DNA of 19,792 nt from QHBQ01 sp038230695 (GTDB lineage Bacteria; Chloroflexota; Chloroflexia; QHBQ01), in contig JBBRMT010000066.1 in NCBI GenBank assembly GCA_038230695.1, forward strand, positions 1-19,792, written 5' to 3'. Below are positions 12,952 through 19,792 of this stretch, piece after piece. Made by a program: the position numbers and the translations under genes. Within the stretch, counting starts at the first letter, position 1, and the number at the start of each line of letters is the position of its first letter. The notes beneath the pieces are model-generated. The model was not told where the DNA came from, did not search any database, and saw nothing but the letters and a program-made list of their open reading frames with translations.

Positions 12952-14337
12952 CTAGCGGTTGTACTGCTGCCAGCGGCCAGTGGGCTGATGCACGTCGCCA
13001 TTGGTGTAGAACAGGCTGTAGACCTGATCGTTGGCTCCGATGTAGAACATGGTAGCGAACTGGAAGCCCTGACGTGCGCCACCGCCGCCCACTTCGGTTG
13101 CAGTAGCCCATCCCAGCTTAGTTTGCACGCCAGTCTGGTCGCGCCAGACCTTGCCGAAGCCACGCACTGGCTCGAACAGGCCCGCTGGTGGGGTGAGACC
13201 GCCGCTGACTGGCTGGCCGTCGCTCCAGGTGTCGGCATAAACCTGGTAACTACCATCGGTGTAGAGGACGTAGATGCTCTTATCGTTGGGGTCGTTCTGG
13301 TTGCGTACCCAGATCATCTGCCCACGCTGGAAGCTCTCCCAGGCGGAGATGATGTTGCTGCCGCTGAGACCGGCATCAGTAGGGCAACCCAACAACCCAC
13401 TCAGATTGCCGCTGTGGGCGATAACGTTGTTGAACACGTTTAGCGTAGCGGCGCTGCAGTTCTGGCCCGCGCCAATGCCGTTGGGGTAGCGCCAGTTAAA
13501 GTATTGTGCGCCCACATTGCCCATCTCCACGCGGAAACCGCCGGGGTTGGTGGGGGTGAAGGTGAGGATGCGACGCTGGAAGGCCTGGAACATCACTGAC
13601 CGATCGTGACCGCCAACGCGGATGACGGTCCAGTAAGGCTCGGTGATGGGGTAGCCCAGCGCGGATAGCCAATCCATGACCTGACCCTGGACGTAGGCGC
13701 TGCCATTCCAGATCGTGCCGCTGGCGTTCATGAAGCTCCAGAACACGCTAGGGATATTGTGGCCGGTCTGGGTGCTATATGCGGCAATCGTTACCTGGCC
13801 CGCCCGCGCGGGGTCGCTGCCAATGATCTGGTTGCTGGCATAGGTGGCAATCACGTCGCCGCCGATGCGGCTGCCAGTCGCCGCCATAATCGGGGCGAGG
13901 TCGGAGTAGCGCGGGGTAAGCGGGTTGCTCCCCGGTGTATCACCGCCTATCTGGATGTTGGCGGGGCTGGCCTGTTGATACTGATTATCGCCCACCTGGA
14001 TGCGCCCGTTGATCATATCCACCACCAGCAGGCCATTCGACACTGTGTTGGGCGCGGTATCAGGGTGGTTGACTTCCATGCGGCTCTTGTCGTAGTAACG
14101 TACCATGTGGGTGCCGTTCGGCCCCTGGGCATAAGGCTCGTAGATGTCCTGGGTCAACTGGTTGCCCCACACCCAGCTGCGGCTGACCAGCCCCTGCTGC
14201 ACGGGCAGGTCGGTGCGCTGCCAGATGGCATCGAACACCGCATTGGCGGCGTGTGCCGGTTGCGCTACCAGCGCGGGGGTAAGCGCCAGGCCAATAATTG
14301 CCAGCGCCAGCAGCGTCTTGCTAAAATATCTCTTCAT
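12952..14337 (-). CDS. Large secreted protein, RSWVWGNQ / GYPITEP / GCPTDAG type
   Basis: A 461-residue exported protein. A signal peptide with KR at the start and a leucine/alanine-rich core ends PAHA^A (about 30). The mature part opens with FDAIWQRTDLPVQQG and RSWVWGNQLTQDIYEPYAQG, then VRYYDKSRMEVN and VSNGLLVVDMINGRIQVGD. The middle has GHNIPSVFWSFMN and WLSALGYPITEPYWTVIRVG. The C-terminal third has SGLLGCPTDAGLSGSNIISA, FQRGQMIWVRNQ and GWATATE, reminiscent of LGFP-like repeats. This is a recurring architecture in Chloroflexota secretomes with no assigned reaction that I know of; no catalytic motif is evident. The ATG has AGGAG nine bases upstream. It has its own spacer on both sides, so it is probably monocistronic. 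Confidence 0.8.
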   Translation of the reverse strand: MKRYFSKTLLALAIIGLALTPALVAQPAHAANAVFDAIWQRTDLPVQQGLVSRSWVWGNQLTQDIYEPYAQGPNGTHMVRYYDKSRMEVNHPDTAPNTVSNGLLVVDMINGRIQVGDNQYQQASPANIQIGGDTPGSNPLTPRYSDLAPIMAATGSRIGGDVIATYASNQIIGSDPARAGQVTIAAYSTQTGHNIPSVFWSFMNASGTIWNGSAYVQGQVMDWLSALGYPITEPYWTVIRVGGHDRSVMFQAFQRRILTFTPTNPGGFRVEMGNVGAQYFNWRYPNGIGAGQNCSAATLNVFNNVIAHSGNLSGLLGCPTDAGLSGSNIISAWESFQRGQMIWVRNQNDPNDKSIYVLYTDGSYQVYADTWSDGQPVSGGLTPPAGLFEPVRGFGKVWRDQTGVQTKLGWATATEVGGGGARQGFQFATMFYIGANDQVYSLFYTNGDVHQPTGRWQQYNR

Positions 14338-14469
14338 CGCTATTGTCTCCTGTTGCTATTGCACATTATTTTCGTATGGGACAGCCAGTATTGTTGCCCC
14401 TTCGCTATGTCTAACGAACAAGACGAGGCAAGGTTGCGAATCCGCAAGTTCGATTCTTTGACGCGCAGG

Positions 14470-14478
14470 TGGTATAAT
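14470..14478 (+). promoter_or_regulatory. Extended -10 promoter for the small gene at 14519
   Basis: TGGTATAAT is a perfect -10 hexamer (14473-14478) with a TG extension. No good -35 lies 16-18 bases upstream. The likely start of transcription, about 14485, leaves room for the AGGAGG ribosome site but would make ATG 14489 nearly leaderless. Confidence 0.6.
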
Positions 14479-14518
14479 ATTTGCCACAATGGAATCGGCA
14501 AAGCAGGAGGGAGATACC

Positions 14519-14782
14519 TTGCTAGATTGGCTTAAAGACATATTGGGCGGCAAAACTGAGAAGCCCAAAGAGGAGACTGTCTCGGAACAGGCAGCAGAGT
14601 ATTATGCCGCAGCGCAAGCGGCGGCGGATACTAATGCAACTGAAGCGATCCGCCAGCTTGCCTTTGCTGCTGAGTTGGATGACTCGTATCGGGTGCGGGC
14701 GACTAGCGATCCCGCATTCGATGGCCTGCGCCACGATAGCCGTTACCTGCTGGTGGTAACTCGCCCGCCGCAGCATCCTTGA
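14519..14782 (+). CDS. Small acidic alanine-rich protein with TPR-like end
   Basis: The protein has 87 residues from TTG 14519. This start is chosen over ATG 14489 because AGGAGG (14505-14510) lies seven to eight bases before it. The opening LDWLKDILGGK is amphipathic, followed by a charged Lys/Glu stretch. Helices rich in Ala then follow (SEQAAEYYAAAQAAADTNAT and EAIRQLAFAAELDDSYRVRA), and the end is DPAFDGLRHDSRYLLVV. That last pattern resembles the closing 'DPAF..L..DPRF..L' segment of TPR-like proteins. No signal peptide or membrane helix; probably a cytoplasmic protein-interaction module. Its last 80 bases overlap the convergent histidine kinase gene, so the two messages are complementary at their 3' ends. 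Function unknown. Confidence 0.7.
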   Translation: MLDWLKDILGGKTEKPKEETVSEQAAEYYAAAQAAADTNATEAIRQLAFAAELDDSYRVRATSDPAFDGLRHDSRYLLVVTRPPQHP

Positions 14783-16901
14783 CCTTGAACTTGATGGTGA
14801 AAACCGTCCCCTCACCCACTTTGCTGCTGACTGTAACGCTGCCATTATGCTCCTCGACGAAGCGATGCACGATCGCTAGCCCCAGCCCTGTTCCTTGCGC
14901 CTTGTTGGTATAGAATGGCTCGAAAATATGGGGCAGCACCTCGTCGCCGATGCCTACGCCGGTGTCAGCGACTATAACCTCAACGTGTCGCTCATCGCTG
15001 ATGCGATCTGATTGATCCAGGCAGCGGGCGGAGATCGTCAGCGTACCGCCATTATTCATTGCCTGGGCAGCATTGCGTACCAGGTTGTCAAATACCGCTT
15101 CGATGCGTGCAGCATCCATAATCAGCATGGGCAAATCGGGGCTGTATTCCTCTAGTACCTTGATGTGATGGCGGGATAGAATATCATAATGGTTGCGGAG
15201 TGATTGACCGATCTGCACGGCCAGGTCGGTTGGCACGAATTGCAACTGCGGGGGGCGGGAGAAGTTCAAAATCTCATTTAGCATACTGCTCAATCGCCCC
15301 ACCTGCTTCTGCAAGCGGCGCAGGCTATCCTCACGCTCGGCGCGTTGGGCATCATCAGTATGTTCTAGCATCATGTTCAGGTTCTGAGCCAGCAAGTTGA
15401 TAATACCAAGCGGGTTACGCATCTCGTGCGCGACGTGTGCGGCCATATTGGCAATTGCGTCGAGCCGCTCCACCCGCTTGCGCTCCGCTTCCTGCTCCCG
15501 CGCCAACGTCAGGTCGTTAATTAGCACGATCATGCCGCTGAACTTGCCCTTTGCGTCGGTCAGCGGGGTGGCGCTTAGTTCTGCAATCACCTCACCACCA
15601 GTGCTGGTATGCAAGTGTACATCGTGCTTGTAGGTGGCTTTATCGCGCAGCATATCCACGCAGAAGTCACGTTCCTCAGCTTCCAGCCCCAGCACATCAA
15701 CTGCCATTTTAGCGATCACTTGTTCGCTTGCCCAGCCTAGCAACTGCTCGGCGGCATGGTTGAGCATCATCAGCCGACCATTAGGGTCACAGGTAATCAC
15801 CCCACTACCCATCTGACGGATAATGTTTTCGTTGAGTTCCTTCAGTTCGATGATCTGTTCCAGGCGGGCGCGGTTGTCAGCCAGCAGGGTGGCGTTGTCA
15901 AGCGCGATTGCCGCTGCACTGGTGTAGTAGGCGAAGGCGGCCTTCTCCCGCTCGTTGAAACGCGGTTGACCCGCCAGCCGAATAGCATAGATAGTACCCA
16001 GTTGCCGCTTGAGGCTCTCTAGCGGCTTGATCAGCAGATCGTTGACCTTGACGTGGTTCTGCACTAGCGCCCTTGCCAACTGCTCCTCATCGGCCTGTTC
16101 GTCGCCGACCTGTCCCCCCATGATGCGGACGATCTCGCGGCGGCGCTCCTGCACATCGTGCGATAGGCCGCCTACACGCCAGCGGCGTTGCCGCCCCGCT
16201 CCTTTGCTGCCTGGTTCAGTGTTGACAATTGCCAGCAGACAGATGTCGCCTTCCACCTGCTTTGCGGCATAGTCGGCAATCTCCTGCTCCAGCACCGCAA
16301 GCTGGGCCTCGGCGTTCAGCACAGAATAGAGTGTGCCGATTACCGACATGGACACTACGCCTGCGCTGATGTCCTCCAGCATACTTACCCGTTCGCTGGC
16401 GATAACTGCCAGCGCAGCAAAGTAGCGCAAATCGGCTTGCTGCGCGACGCTGAGGGAATGTTCACTATCAACCTGCAACACGCCCATCAGGGTATGGTCG
16501 GCCCGCAGCAGTGGCACCGCGATAGCGTGCCGCACCCGTCGCGCATCGCTATACGGCGACTCCGATTGGCTAGTATCGGCGGCGAAGGTGATGGTGGCAG
16601 CGGCTTGACGTTCTCCCACCCGCCCAGCCAGTCCTTGCCCCAGCGCAATATAGTTCTGTCTGCCGCGCAAGTCCGCGCCCCAGCCAATATTAAGCTGCAA
16701 TGCTTCACTGCCCTCGGTTTGCAGCAGCAGCCAGGCGGCATAGCCTCCGCTAAGAGCGCAAGCTCCTTCCAGCGTATTGTTGTAAACATCCTGCACGCTG
16801 GAGGCGCGGAAGAGTTGACCCACACGATCCAACAAGTCGCCAGGGTTGGACTGTTTGCGCTCGGTTTGATCCTGATTGAGCCATTGTATATCGCCGATCA
16901 T
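14703..16901 (-). CDS. Soluble GAF-GAF-PAS sensor histidine kinase
   Basis: A 732-residue protein without membrane helices. GAF 1 occupies about 25-172 (with GLAGRVGE and AVPLLRADHTLMGVLQVDSE). A second GAF-like domain covers about 190-345. PAS follows at about 355-470 (GVITCDPNGRLMMLNHAAEQ). The HisKA H-box is AAHVAHEMRNPLGII with phosphorylated His492, followed by an HATPase domain: N-box NLVRNAAQAM (Asn606), G1 DTGVGIGDEV (about 646), F-box FEPFYTNK and G2 GTGLGLAIV. It would autophosphorylate in response to small molecules or redox sensed by GAF/PAS. No response regulator is adjacent, so its partner is unknown. ATG 16901 is preferred: AAGGAGGT (16915-16922) precedes it by 13 bases, and a promoter lies just upstream. 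ATG 16937 and a further start at 17027 are less likely. Confidence 0.88.
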   Translation of the reverse strand: MIGDIQWLNQDQTERKQSNPGDLLDRVGQLFRASSVQDVYNNTLEGACALSGGYAAWLLLQTEGSEALQLNIGWGADLRGRQNYIALGQGLAGRVGERQAAATITFAADTSQSESPYSDARRVRHAIAVPLLRADHTLMGVLQVDSEHSLSVAQQADLRYFAALAVIASERVSMLEDISAGVVSMSVIGTLYSVLNAEAQLAVLEQEIADYAAKQVEGDICLLAIVNTEPGSKGAGRQRRWRVGGLSHDVQERRREIVRIMGGQVGDEQADEEQLARALVQNHVKVNDLLIKPLESLKRQLGTIYAIRLAGQPRFNEREKAAFAYYTSAAAIALDNATLLADNRARLEQIIELKELNENIIRQMGSGVITCDPNGRLMMLNHAAEQLLGWASEQVIAKMAVDVLGLEAEERDFCVDMLRDKATYKHDVHLHTSTGGEVIAELSATPLTDAKGKFSGMIVLINDLTLAREQEAERKRVERLDAIANMAAHVAHEMRNPLGIINLLAQNLNMMLEHTDDAQRAEREDSLRRLQKQVGRLSSMLNEILNFSRPPQLQFVPTDLAVQIGQSLRNHYDILSRHHIKVLEEYSPDLPMLIMDAARIEAVFDNLVRNAAQAMNNGGTLTISARCLDQSDRISDERHVEVIVADTGVGIGDEVLPHIFEPFYTNKAQGTGLGLAIVHRFVEEHNGSVTVSSKVGEGTVFTIKFKVKDAAAGELPPAGNGYRGAGHRMRDR

Positions 16902-16927
16902 AATCGTATAATAGACCTCCTTGCTCC

Positions 16928-16957
16928 ATTCTATCATATTTGGAGGGCAGTTAACAA
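16928..16957 (-). promoter_or_regulatory. Possible promoter for the histidine kinase gene
   Basis: On the minus strand TTGTTA (16952-16957), 18 bases, TAGAAT (16928-16933). The start of transcription would be near 16921, placing AAGGAGGT at the very 5' end and supporting ATG 16901. Its -35 is only five bases from the -35 of the divergent secG promoter. Confidence 0.4.
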
Positions 16958-16962
16958 ACAGC

Positions 16963-16991
16963 TTGCCATGACGCGTAGATAATGGTATAAT
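16963..16991 (+). promoter_or_regulatory. Sigma-70-type promoter of secG
   Basis: TTGCCA (16963-16968), 17 bases, TATAAT (16986-16991), with TGG extending the -10. This is the best promoter match in the window and fits expression of an essential secretion component. Transcription should begin near 16998. Confidence 0.75.
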
Positions 16992-16998
16992 AGCTCCG

Positions 16999-17017
16999 CC
17001 TGCCGCAAAGCGGCAGG
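16999..17017 (+). other. Perfect hairpin at the 5' end of the secG message
   Basis: CCTGCCGC AAA GCGGCAGG is an 8-base-pair perfect stem with a three-base loop. It begins within a base or two of the predicted transcription start and ends 27 bases before the ribosome site. A 5'-terminal stem commonly protects mRNA from decay. No U-tract follows, so it is not an obvious terminator. Confidence 0.6.
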
Positions 17018-17054
17018 ATGGTTTCATCGCTGATCATTTTATATAGGAGTTAAG

Positions 17055-17291
17055 ATGGATCTCAAAACATCGCTTAATGTTGTTATAATCATCCTCGCCC
17101 TTATCGTGCTGGCCCTGATTCTGACACAAAGCCGAGGCAGCGCGTTTAGCGGCTCATTCAATAGTGACAATAGCTCCACTTATCGCTCACGACGCGGGTT
17201 GGAGGCGTTCGTCTTTCGCCTCACGATTGCGATGAGCGCAATCTTCCTGCTGGTATCGCTGATTGCTTCCATCGTCGAGCGGGCGGGTTAG
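17055..17291 (+). CDS. secG: Preprotein translocase subunit SecG
   Basis: A 78-residue protein with two membrane helices: SLNVVIIILALIVLALILTQ (about 6-25) and TIAMSAIFLLVSLIASIV (about 57-74). Between them lies a Gly/Ser-rich cytoplasmic loop, QSRGSAFSGSFNSDNSSTYR, then SRRGLEAFVFRLT. The order 'Q...G...F......ST.Y..R.G.E....' before helix 2 is the SecG signature. SecG joins SecYE in the Sec channel and aids SecA-driven export. AGGAG (17045-17049) lies five bases before the ATG. A peptide-binding protein gene follows after nine bases, so they are probably cotranscribed. The length is normal for short SecG forms. Confidence 0.88.
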   Translation: MDLKTSLNVVIIILALIVLALILTQSRGSAFSGSFNSDNSSTYRSRRGLEAFVFRLTIAMSAIFLLVSLIASIVERAG

Positions 17292-17300
17292 CCGGTTGCG

Positions 17301-19007
17301 ATGCGCCGCGGCTTTAGCACTCAGGCGCTGGTCGCCACCATTGGCCTGATCGTCTGCCTGCTGCTGTTGGTTGGCGCACGCAGTGTGGAGGTGCCGCAGG
17401 CGGCAAATGGGGGCAGCTACATCGAGGGTGTTACCTCAGCAGCGGGCATCAATGGTCCGGCCAACCTGAACCCACTATTCGCCACCAACGATGCTGACCG
17501 CGACATTAGCCGCCTGCTATTTAGCGGGCTTACCCGCTTCGATGGGCCTAGCATCCAGCCTGACCTGGCAAGCAGTTGGCAGATTAGCAGCGACGGGCGC
17601 ACATATACCTTCAATCTGCGGCGCAATGTGGTCTGGCACGACGGCCAGATCTTCAGCGCCGCAGATGTTTTGTTCACCATAAGTTTGCTGCAAGATAAGG
17701 GCAACCGCTTTGCAGTCAATCCTAGCCTGGTTTCCTCGTGGAGTAGCGTGCAGGCCAGCGCACCTGATAGTTACACCGTAGCCCTTACCCTGTCTCAGCC
17801 CTACGCCCCATTCCTCGGTTTTACCACCATCGGCATCCTCCCCAGTCACCTGCTGACTCAGTATCTAGCAACCCCTGCCCAACTGGCTACCGCCCCCTTC
17901 AACCTGCGACCGATTGGCACTGGCCCCTATCGCCTGCCTACTCCCCTGCTTACCCCTACTGTTACCTCACCTTCGCCCGACAACCTGCTAGCCTTGGAGC
18001 GTAACGAGGCATTCTACGATACGGCGCGTAAACCTCTGATTAGCCGTTTCGCCTTCCGCTTCTATCCCAACACCAGCGCCCTGCTCAGTGGCTTCAATGC
18101 GGGCGAGATTGACGGTATCAGCTACGTTGCCCCCGAAGAGGTTACCAGTCTCAGCCAACGTCCCGACCTGCATATATACCAGGCGGGATTGGGTCGCACC
18201 ACTTTCATCTTTCTCAACAACCGTCTGCCCATCTTCGGCCAACGCGAGGTGCGCCTGGCCCTCTCCGCCGCGATTGACCGCAGCGCAATCGTAGCCCAGA
18301 CTCTCTATGGGCAAGGCGTGGCCGCCGACAGCCCGTTGCTGCCCAGCGACCTCGGCTATAGCCGCGTGGCGGGTGGCGCTTATGATTACAGTGTTAGCAA
18401 GGCCAATCAATTGCTCGATAGCGCTGGCTGGCAGTTGACGGCGGGCGGGCGGGTCAATGCCGCTGGCGTGGCCCTGAAGTTCACCCTGCTCTACAATAGC
18501 GACAATCCTTATCTGGCGAAAGCGGCACAACTGGTCGCCGCCAATCTTGCCCAGGTAGGGGTTGGAGTGACACTCACACCGCTGGGACAGGATGAACTGG
18601 TCAACCAGCATCTCCTGCCCCGCAACTTCGATGCCGCGTTGCTTGGCTGGCAGGGGCTGGATTACGACCCCGATGCCTATAGCCTATGGCACTCGACCCA
18701 GGCCGACAATCCTGATGGGCTGAACTTCGCGGGCTGGCTCAACAATCAGGCCGACCTCGCTCTGGAGCAGGGGCGACAGAGCAACGATCGCTCGACGCGC
18801 ATAACAGCCTATACCGCATTTCAACAAGCCTTCGCCAATGCGATGCCCAGCCTGCCTCTATATTACCCCACCTACACCTACGCGGCCAACGTTCGCGCTC
18901 AGGGTATCACCCTGCCTCCGCTTGCCAGTCCCGCTGACCGTTTCCAGCATATCGCCGCCTGGTACGTGCTGACCCAGCTTGCTCCCCAGGCTGCACCCTC
19001 CCACTAG
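17301..19007 (+). CDS. Family 5 extracytoplasmic solute-binding protein (peptide/nickel type)
   Basis: A 568-residue SBP_bac_5 (OppA/DppA-like) protein. The N-terminal segment MRRGFSTQALVATIGLIVCL is a signal peptide or anchor; Cys19 follows Val, so a standard lipobox is not evident. The mature part starts with PANLNPLFATNDADRDISRL and LLFSGLTRFD. Then comes LASSWQISSDGRTYTFNLRR with VVWHDGQIFSAADVLFTI, the family signature region. LNNRLPIFGQREVRLALSAA, IDRSAIVAQTLYGQG and the C-terminal AFANAMPSLPLYYPTYTYA are also typical. It would bind oligopeptides or a similar ligand outside the cell for an ABC importer. No permease or ATPase gene is beside it, so its transporter is elsewhere or it has another role. 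The start is nine bases after secG with little ribosome-site sequence, suggesting coupling. Confidence 0.88.
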   Translation: MRRGFSTQALVATIGLIVCLLLLVGARSVEVPQAANGGSYIEGVTSAAGINGPANLNPLFATNDADRDISRLLFSGLTRFDGPSIQPDLASSWQISSDGRTYTFNLRRNVVWHDGQIFSAADVLFTISLLQDKGNRFAVNPSLVSSWSSVQASAPDSYTVALTLSQPYAPFLGFTTIGILPSHLLTQYLATPAQLATAPFNLRPIGTGPYRLPTPLLTPTVTSPSPDNLLALERNEAFYDTARKPLISRFAFRFYPNTSALLSGFNAGEIDGISYVAPEEVTSLSQRPDLHIYQAGLGRTTFIFLNNRLPIFGQREVRLALSAAIDRSAIVAQTLYGQGVAADSPLLPSDLGYSRVAGGAYDYSVSKANQLLDSAGWQLTAGGRVNAAGVALKFTLLYNSDNPYLAKAAQLVAANLAQVGVGVTLTPLGQDELVNQHLLPRNFDAALLGWQGLDYDPDAYSLWHSTQADNPDGLNFAGWLNNQADLALEQGRQSNDRSTRITAYTAFQQAFANAMPSLPLYYPTYTYAANVRAQGITLPPLASPADRFQHIAAWYVLTQLAPQAAPSH

Positions 19008-19029
19008 TGGCTCACCATACCACACTCGG

Positions 19030-19792
19030 TCAAGGCTTGTACAACTGCCTGCCTAGCAGCCCTAGCAGCACATCGTAGGGTGGTTGGTTCTCTGGGTGGT
19101 ACTCGAACCGCGCCCGCTCGAAGTATTGCACGGTATAGGGTTTGCCGTCGCTGCCAGCCTCGGTCAGCGGTTCGCTGATGGGGTAGCCATAGAGGGTGAG
19201 GCCGCCAGTCGTTTGCCAGTATTGCAAGAAGCGCCCGCTGAGGCTGTGGCTGGTGGCGGTGAAGTAGACGGCAATAGGTGTGGAATGGAACGGCGCGACG
19301 GTGGCGAAGCTGCGCCCGGCAGTCGCCTGTCTGCCCAGCAGACCGAGTTCCACTGCGTTGTCGCTGCCGAGGAACTCTGGGTGCCACTCGAACCGCGCCC
19401 GCTCGAACCATTGCACGATGTAGCTCTTGCCGTCGCTGGGCGACTGCTCGTAGCGTTCGCCGCTAATCGCGTAGCCGAAGGTGGGCAAGCCGCCATATTT
19501 CGCCCAGAAGCTCTGGAAGCGGCTGGACACATGCAGGCCGGTCGGCGATACGGGATCGGTCGTAGGGTCGAGGCTCGCGCCATTGGGCAACGGGTTGGGC
19601 TGCTCGACCACATAGATCGGTGACGCGCTGAGGTTTACCTGTACCTTGCCACCCTGGGCTGTTGCGGCAATTGCGCTACCATCAACCGCAATAACCTGCA
19701 CGCTGGGCAGACTGAGGGTAACGTCGGCGGACGCGGGTGGCACATCCTCACGCTGCCACAGCACGTGGATGATGGCCTCACCATGTCGGAAG
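19030..19792 (-). CDS. C-terminal part of a secreted protein with two FPETGH/ARFE modules
   Basis: The frame is open to the window edge, so the 5' end is missing; the GTG at 19764 is probably internal. About 253 residues are visible. The first about 55 (IIHVLWQREDVPPASADVTL and SVQVIAVDGSAIAAT, ending SASPIYVVEQ) look like the beta-sandwich that closes glycoside-hydrolase-like proteins; this is tentative. Two modules follow. The first is SRFQSFWAKYGGLPTFGYAI with VQWFERARFEWHPE and VELGLLGRQ. The second is SHSLSGRFLQYWQTTGGLTL with YGYPISEPLTE, VQYFERARFEYHPE and VLLGLLGRQL. The protein ends KP three residues later. It converges with the peptide-binding protein gene, with 22 bases between stops. 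Confidence 0.7.
   Translation of the reverse strand, partial: FRHGEAIIHVLWQREDVPPASADVTLSLPSVQVIAVDGSAIAATAQGGKVQVNLSASPIYVVEQPNPLPNGASLDPTTDPVSPTGLHVSSRFQSFWAKYGGLPTFGYAISGERYEQSPSDGKSYIVQWFERARFEWHPEFLGSDNAVELGLLGRQATAGRSFATVAPFHSTPIAVYFTATSHSLSGRFLQYWQTTGGLTLYGYPISEPLTEAGSDGKPYTVQYFERARFEYHPENQPPYDVLLGLLGRQLYKP

Noticed and set aside
14489..14518. ATG 14489 as start of the small gene
   Set aside because: It is only about 10 bases after the -10 box, so it would be nearly leaderless, while AGGAGG is correctly placed for TTG 14519.
13759..14535. 258-residue plus-strand frame opposite the secreted protein
   Set aside because: Antisense to a gene with a signal peptide and clear family motifs; its end runs through the real promoter and ribosome site of the small gene.
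16188..16982. 264-residue plus-strand reading frame opposite the histidine kinase
   Set aside because: Antisense to clear GAF-domain coding sequence; no ribosome site and no recognisable protein pattern. A shadow frame in GC-rich DNA.
16902..17027. Longer starts of the histidine kinase (17027 or ATG 16937)
   Set aside because: They lie over the divergent promoters or before the AAGGAGGT site; ATG 16901 fits promoter and ribosome site together.

Overview
The window looks like chromosomal DNA of a GC-rich member of the Chloroflexota, probably class Chloroflexia. This is judged from gene families, not from any search. The clues are secreted proteins built from tryptophan/tyrosine-rich 'FPETGH...YWxxxGGL...QYFxRARFEyHPE...LLGLLG' modules, a large secreted protein of the 'RSWVWGNQ...LGYPITEP...GCPTDAG' type, a GT-C-like membrane protein family carrying the 'DPRKLGVTVDW' junction, a secG gene followed directly by a family 5 solute-binding protein, frequent TTG/GTG starts, and many short GC-rich palindromes and heptamer arrays. 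No rRNA, tRNA, CRISPR array or complete transposable element was recognised.

Layout. Positions 1-4654 (+): a 5'-truncated GT-C-like membrane protein, a class I methyltransferase and a DUF2079-type membrane protein. Positions 4651-9246 (-): a Cof-type HAD phosphatase, a CsaB-like polysaccharide pyruvyl transferase and two GT4 glycosyltransferases joined by an ATGA overlap. Positions 9281-11472 (-): a broken paralogue of the first gene, split by one frameshift and one in-frame TAG. Positions 11459-12631 and 12952-14337 (-): two secreted repeat proteins separated by a 320-base spacer full of repeats. Positions 14519-14782 (+): a small acidic protein whose 3' end overlaps a convergent GAF-GAF-PAS histidine kinase (14703-16901, -). 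Positions 17055-19007 (+): secG and an extracytoplasmic peptide-binding-type protein. Positions 19030-19792 (-): the C-terminal part of another secreted protein with two of the same modules.

The first 12.6 kb reads as a cell-envelope or exopolysaccharide locus: GT-C-like membrane enzymes would use lipid-linked sugars, GT4 enzymes nucleotide sugars, CsaB would add pyruvate ketals, and the secreted module proteins could be surface partners. The right third concerns signalling and secretion.

The most unusual feature is repetitive. GC-rich palindromic elements sit inside four genes in frame, encoding Pro/Gly/Ser/Trp-rich loops. Four such insertions lie in the first gene alone, and the same element occurs in opposite orientations encoding unrelated peptides. 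A second, independent family consists of tandem heptamers (CTCAGNN-like and AACTTNN-like) at five places, twice as inverted pairs bracketing an intergenic region and once inside a coding region.
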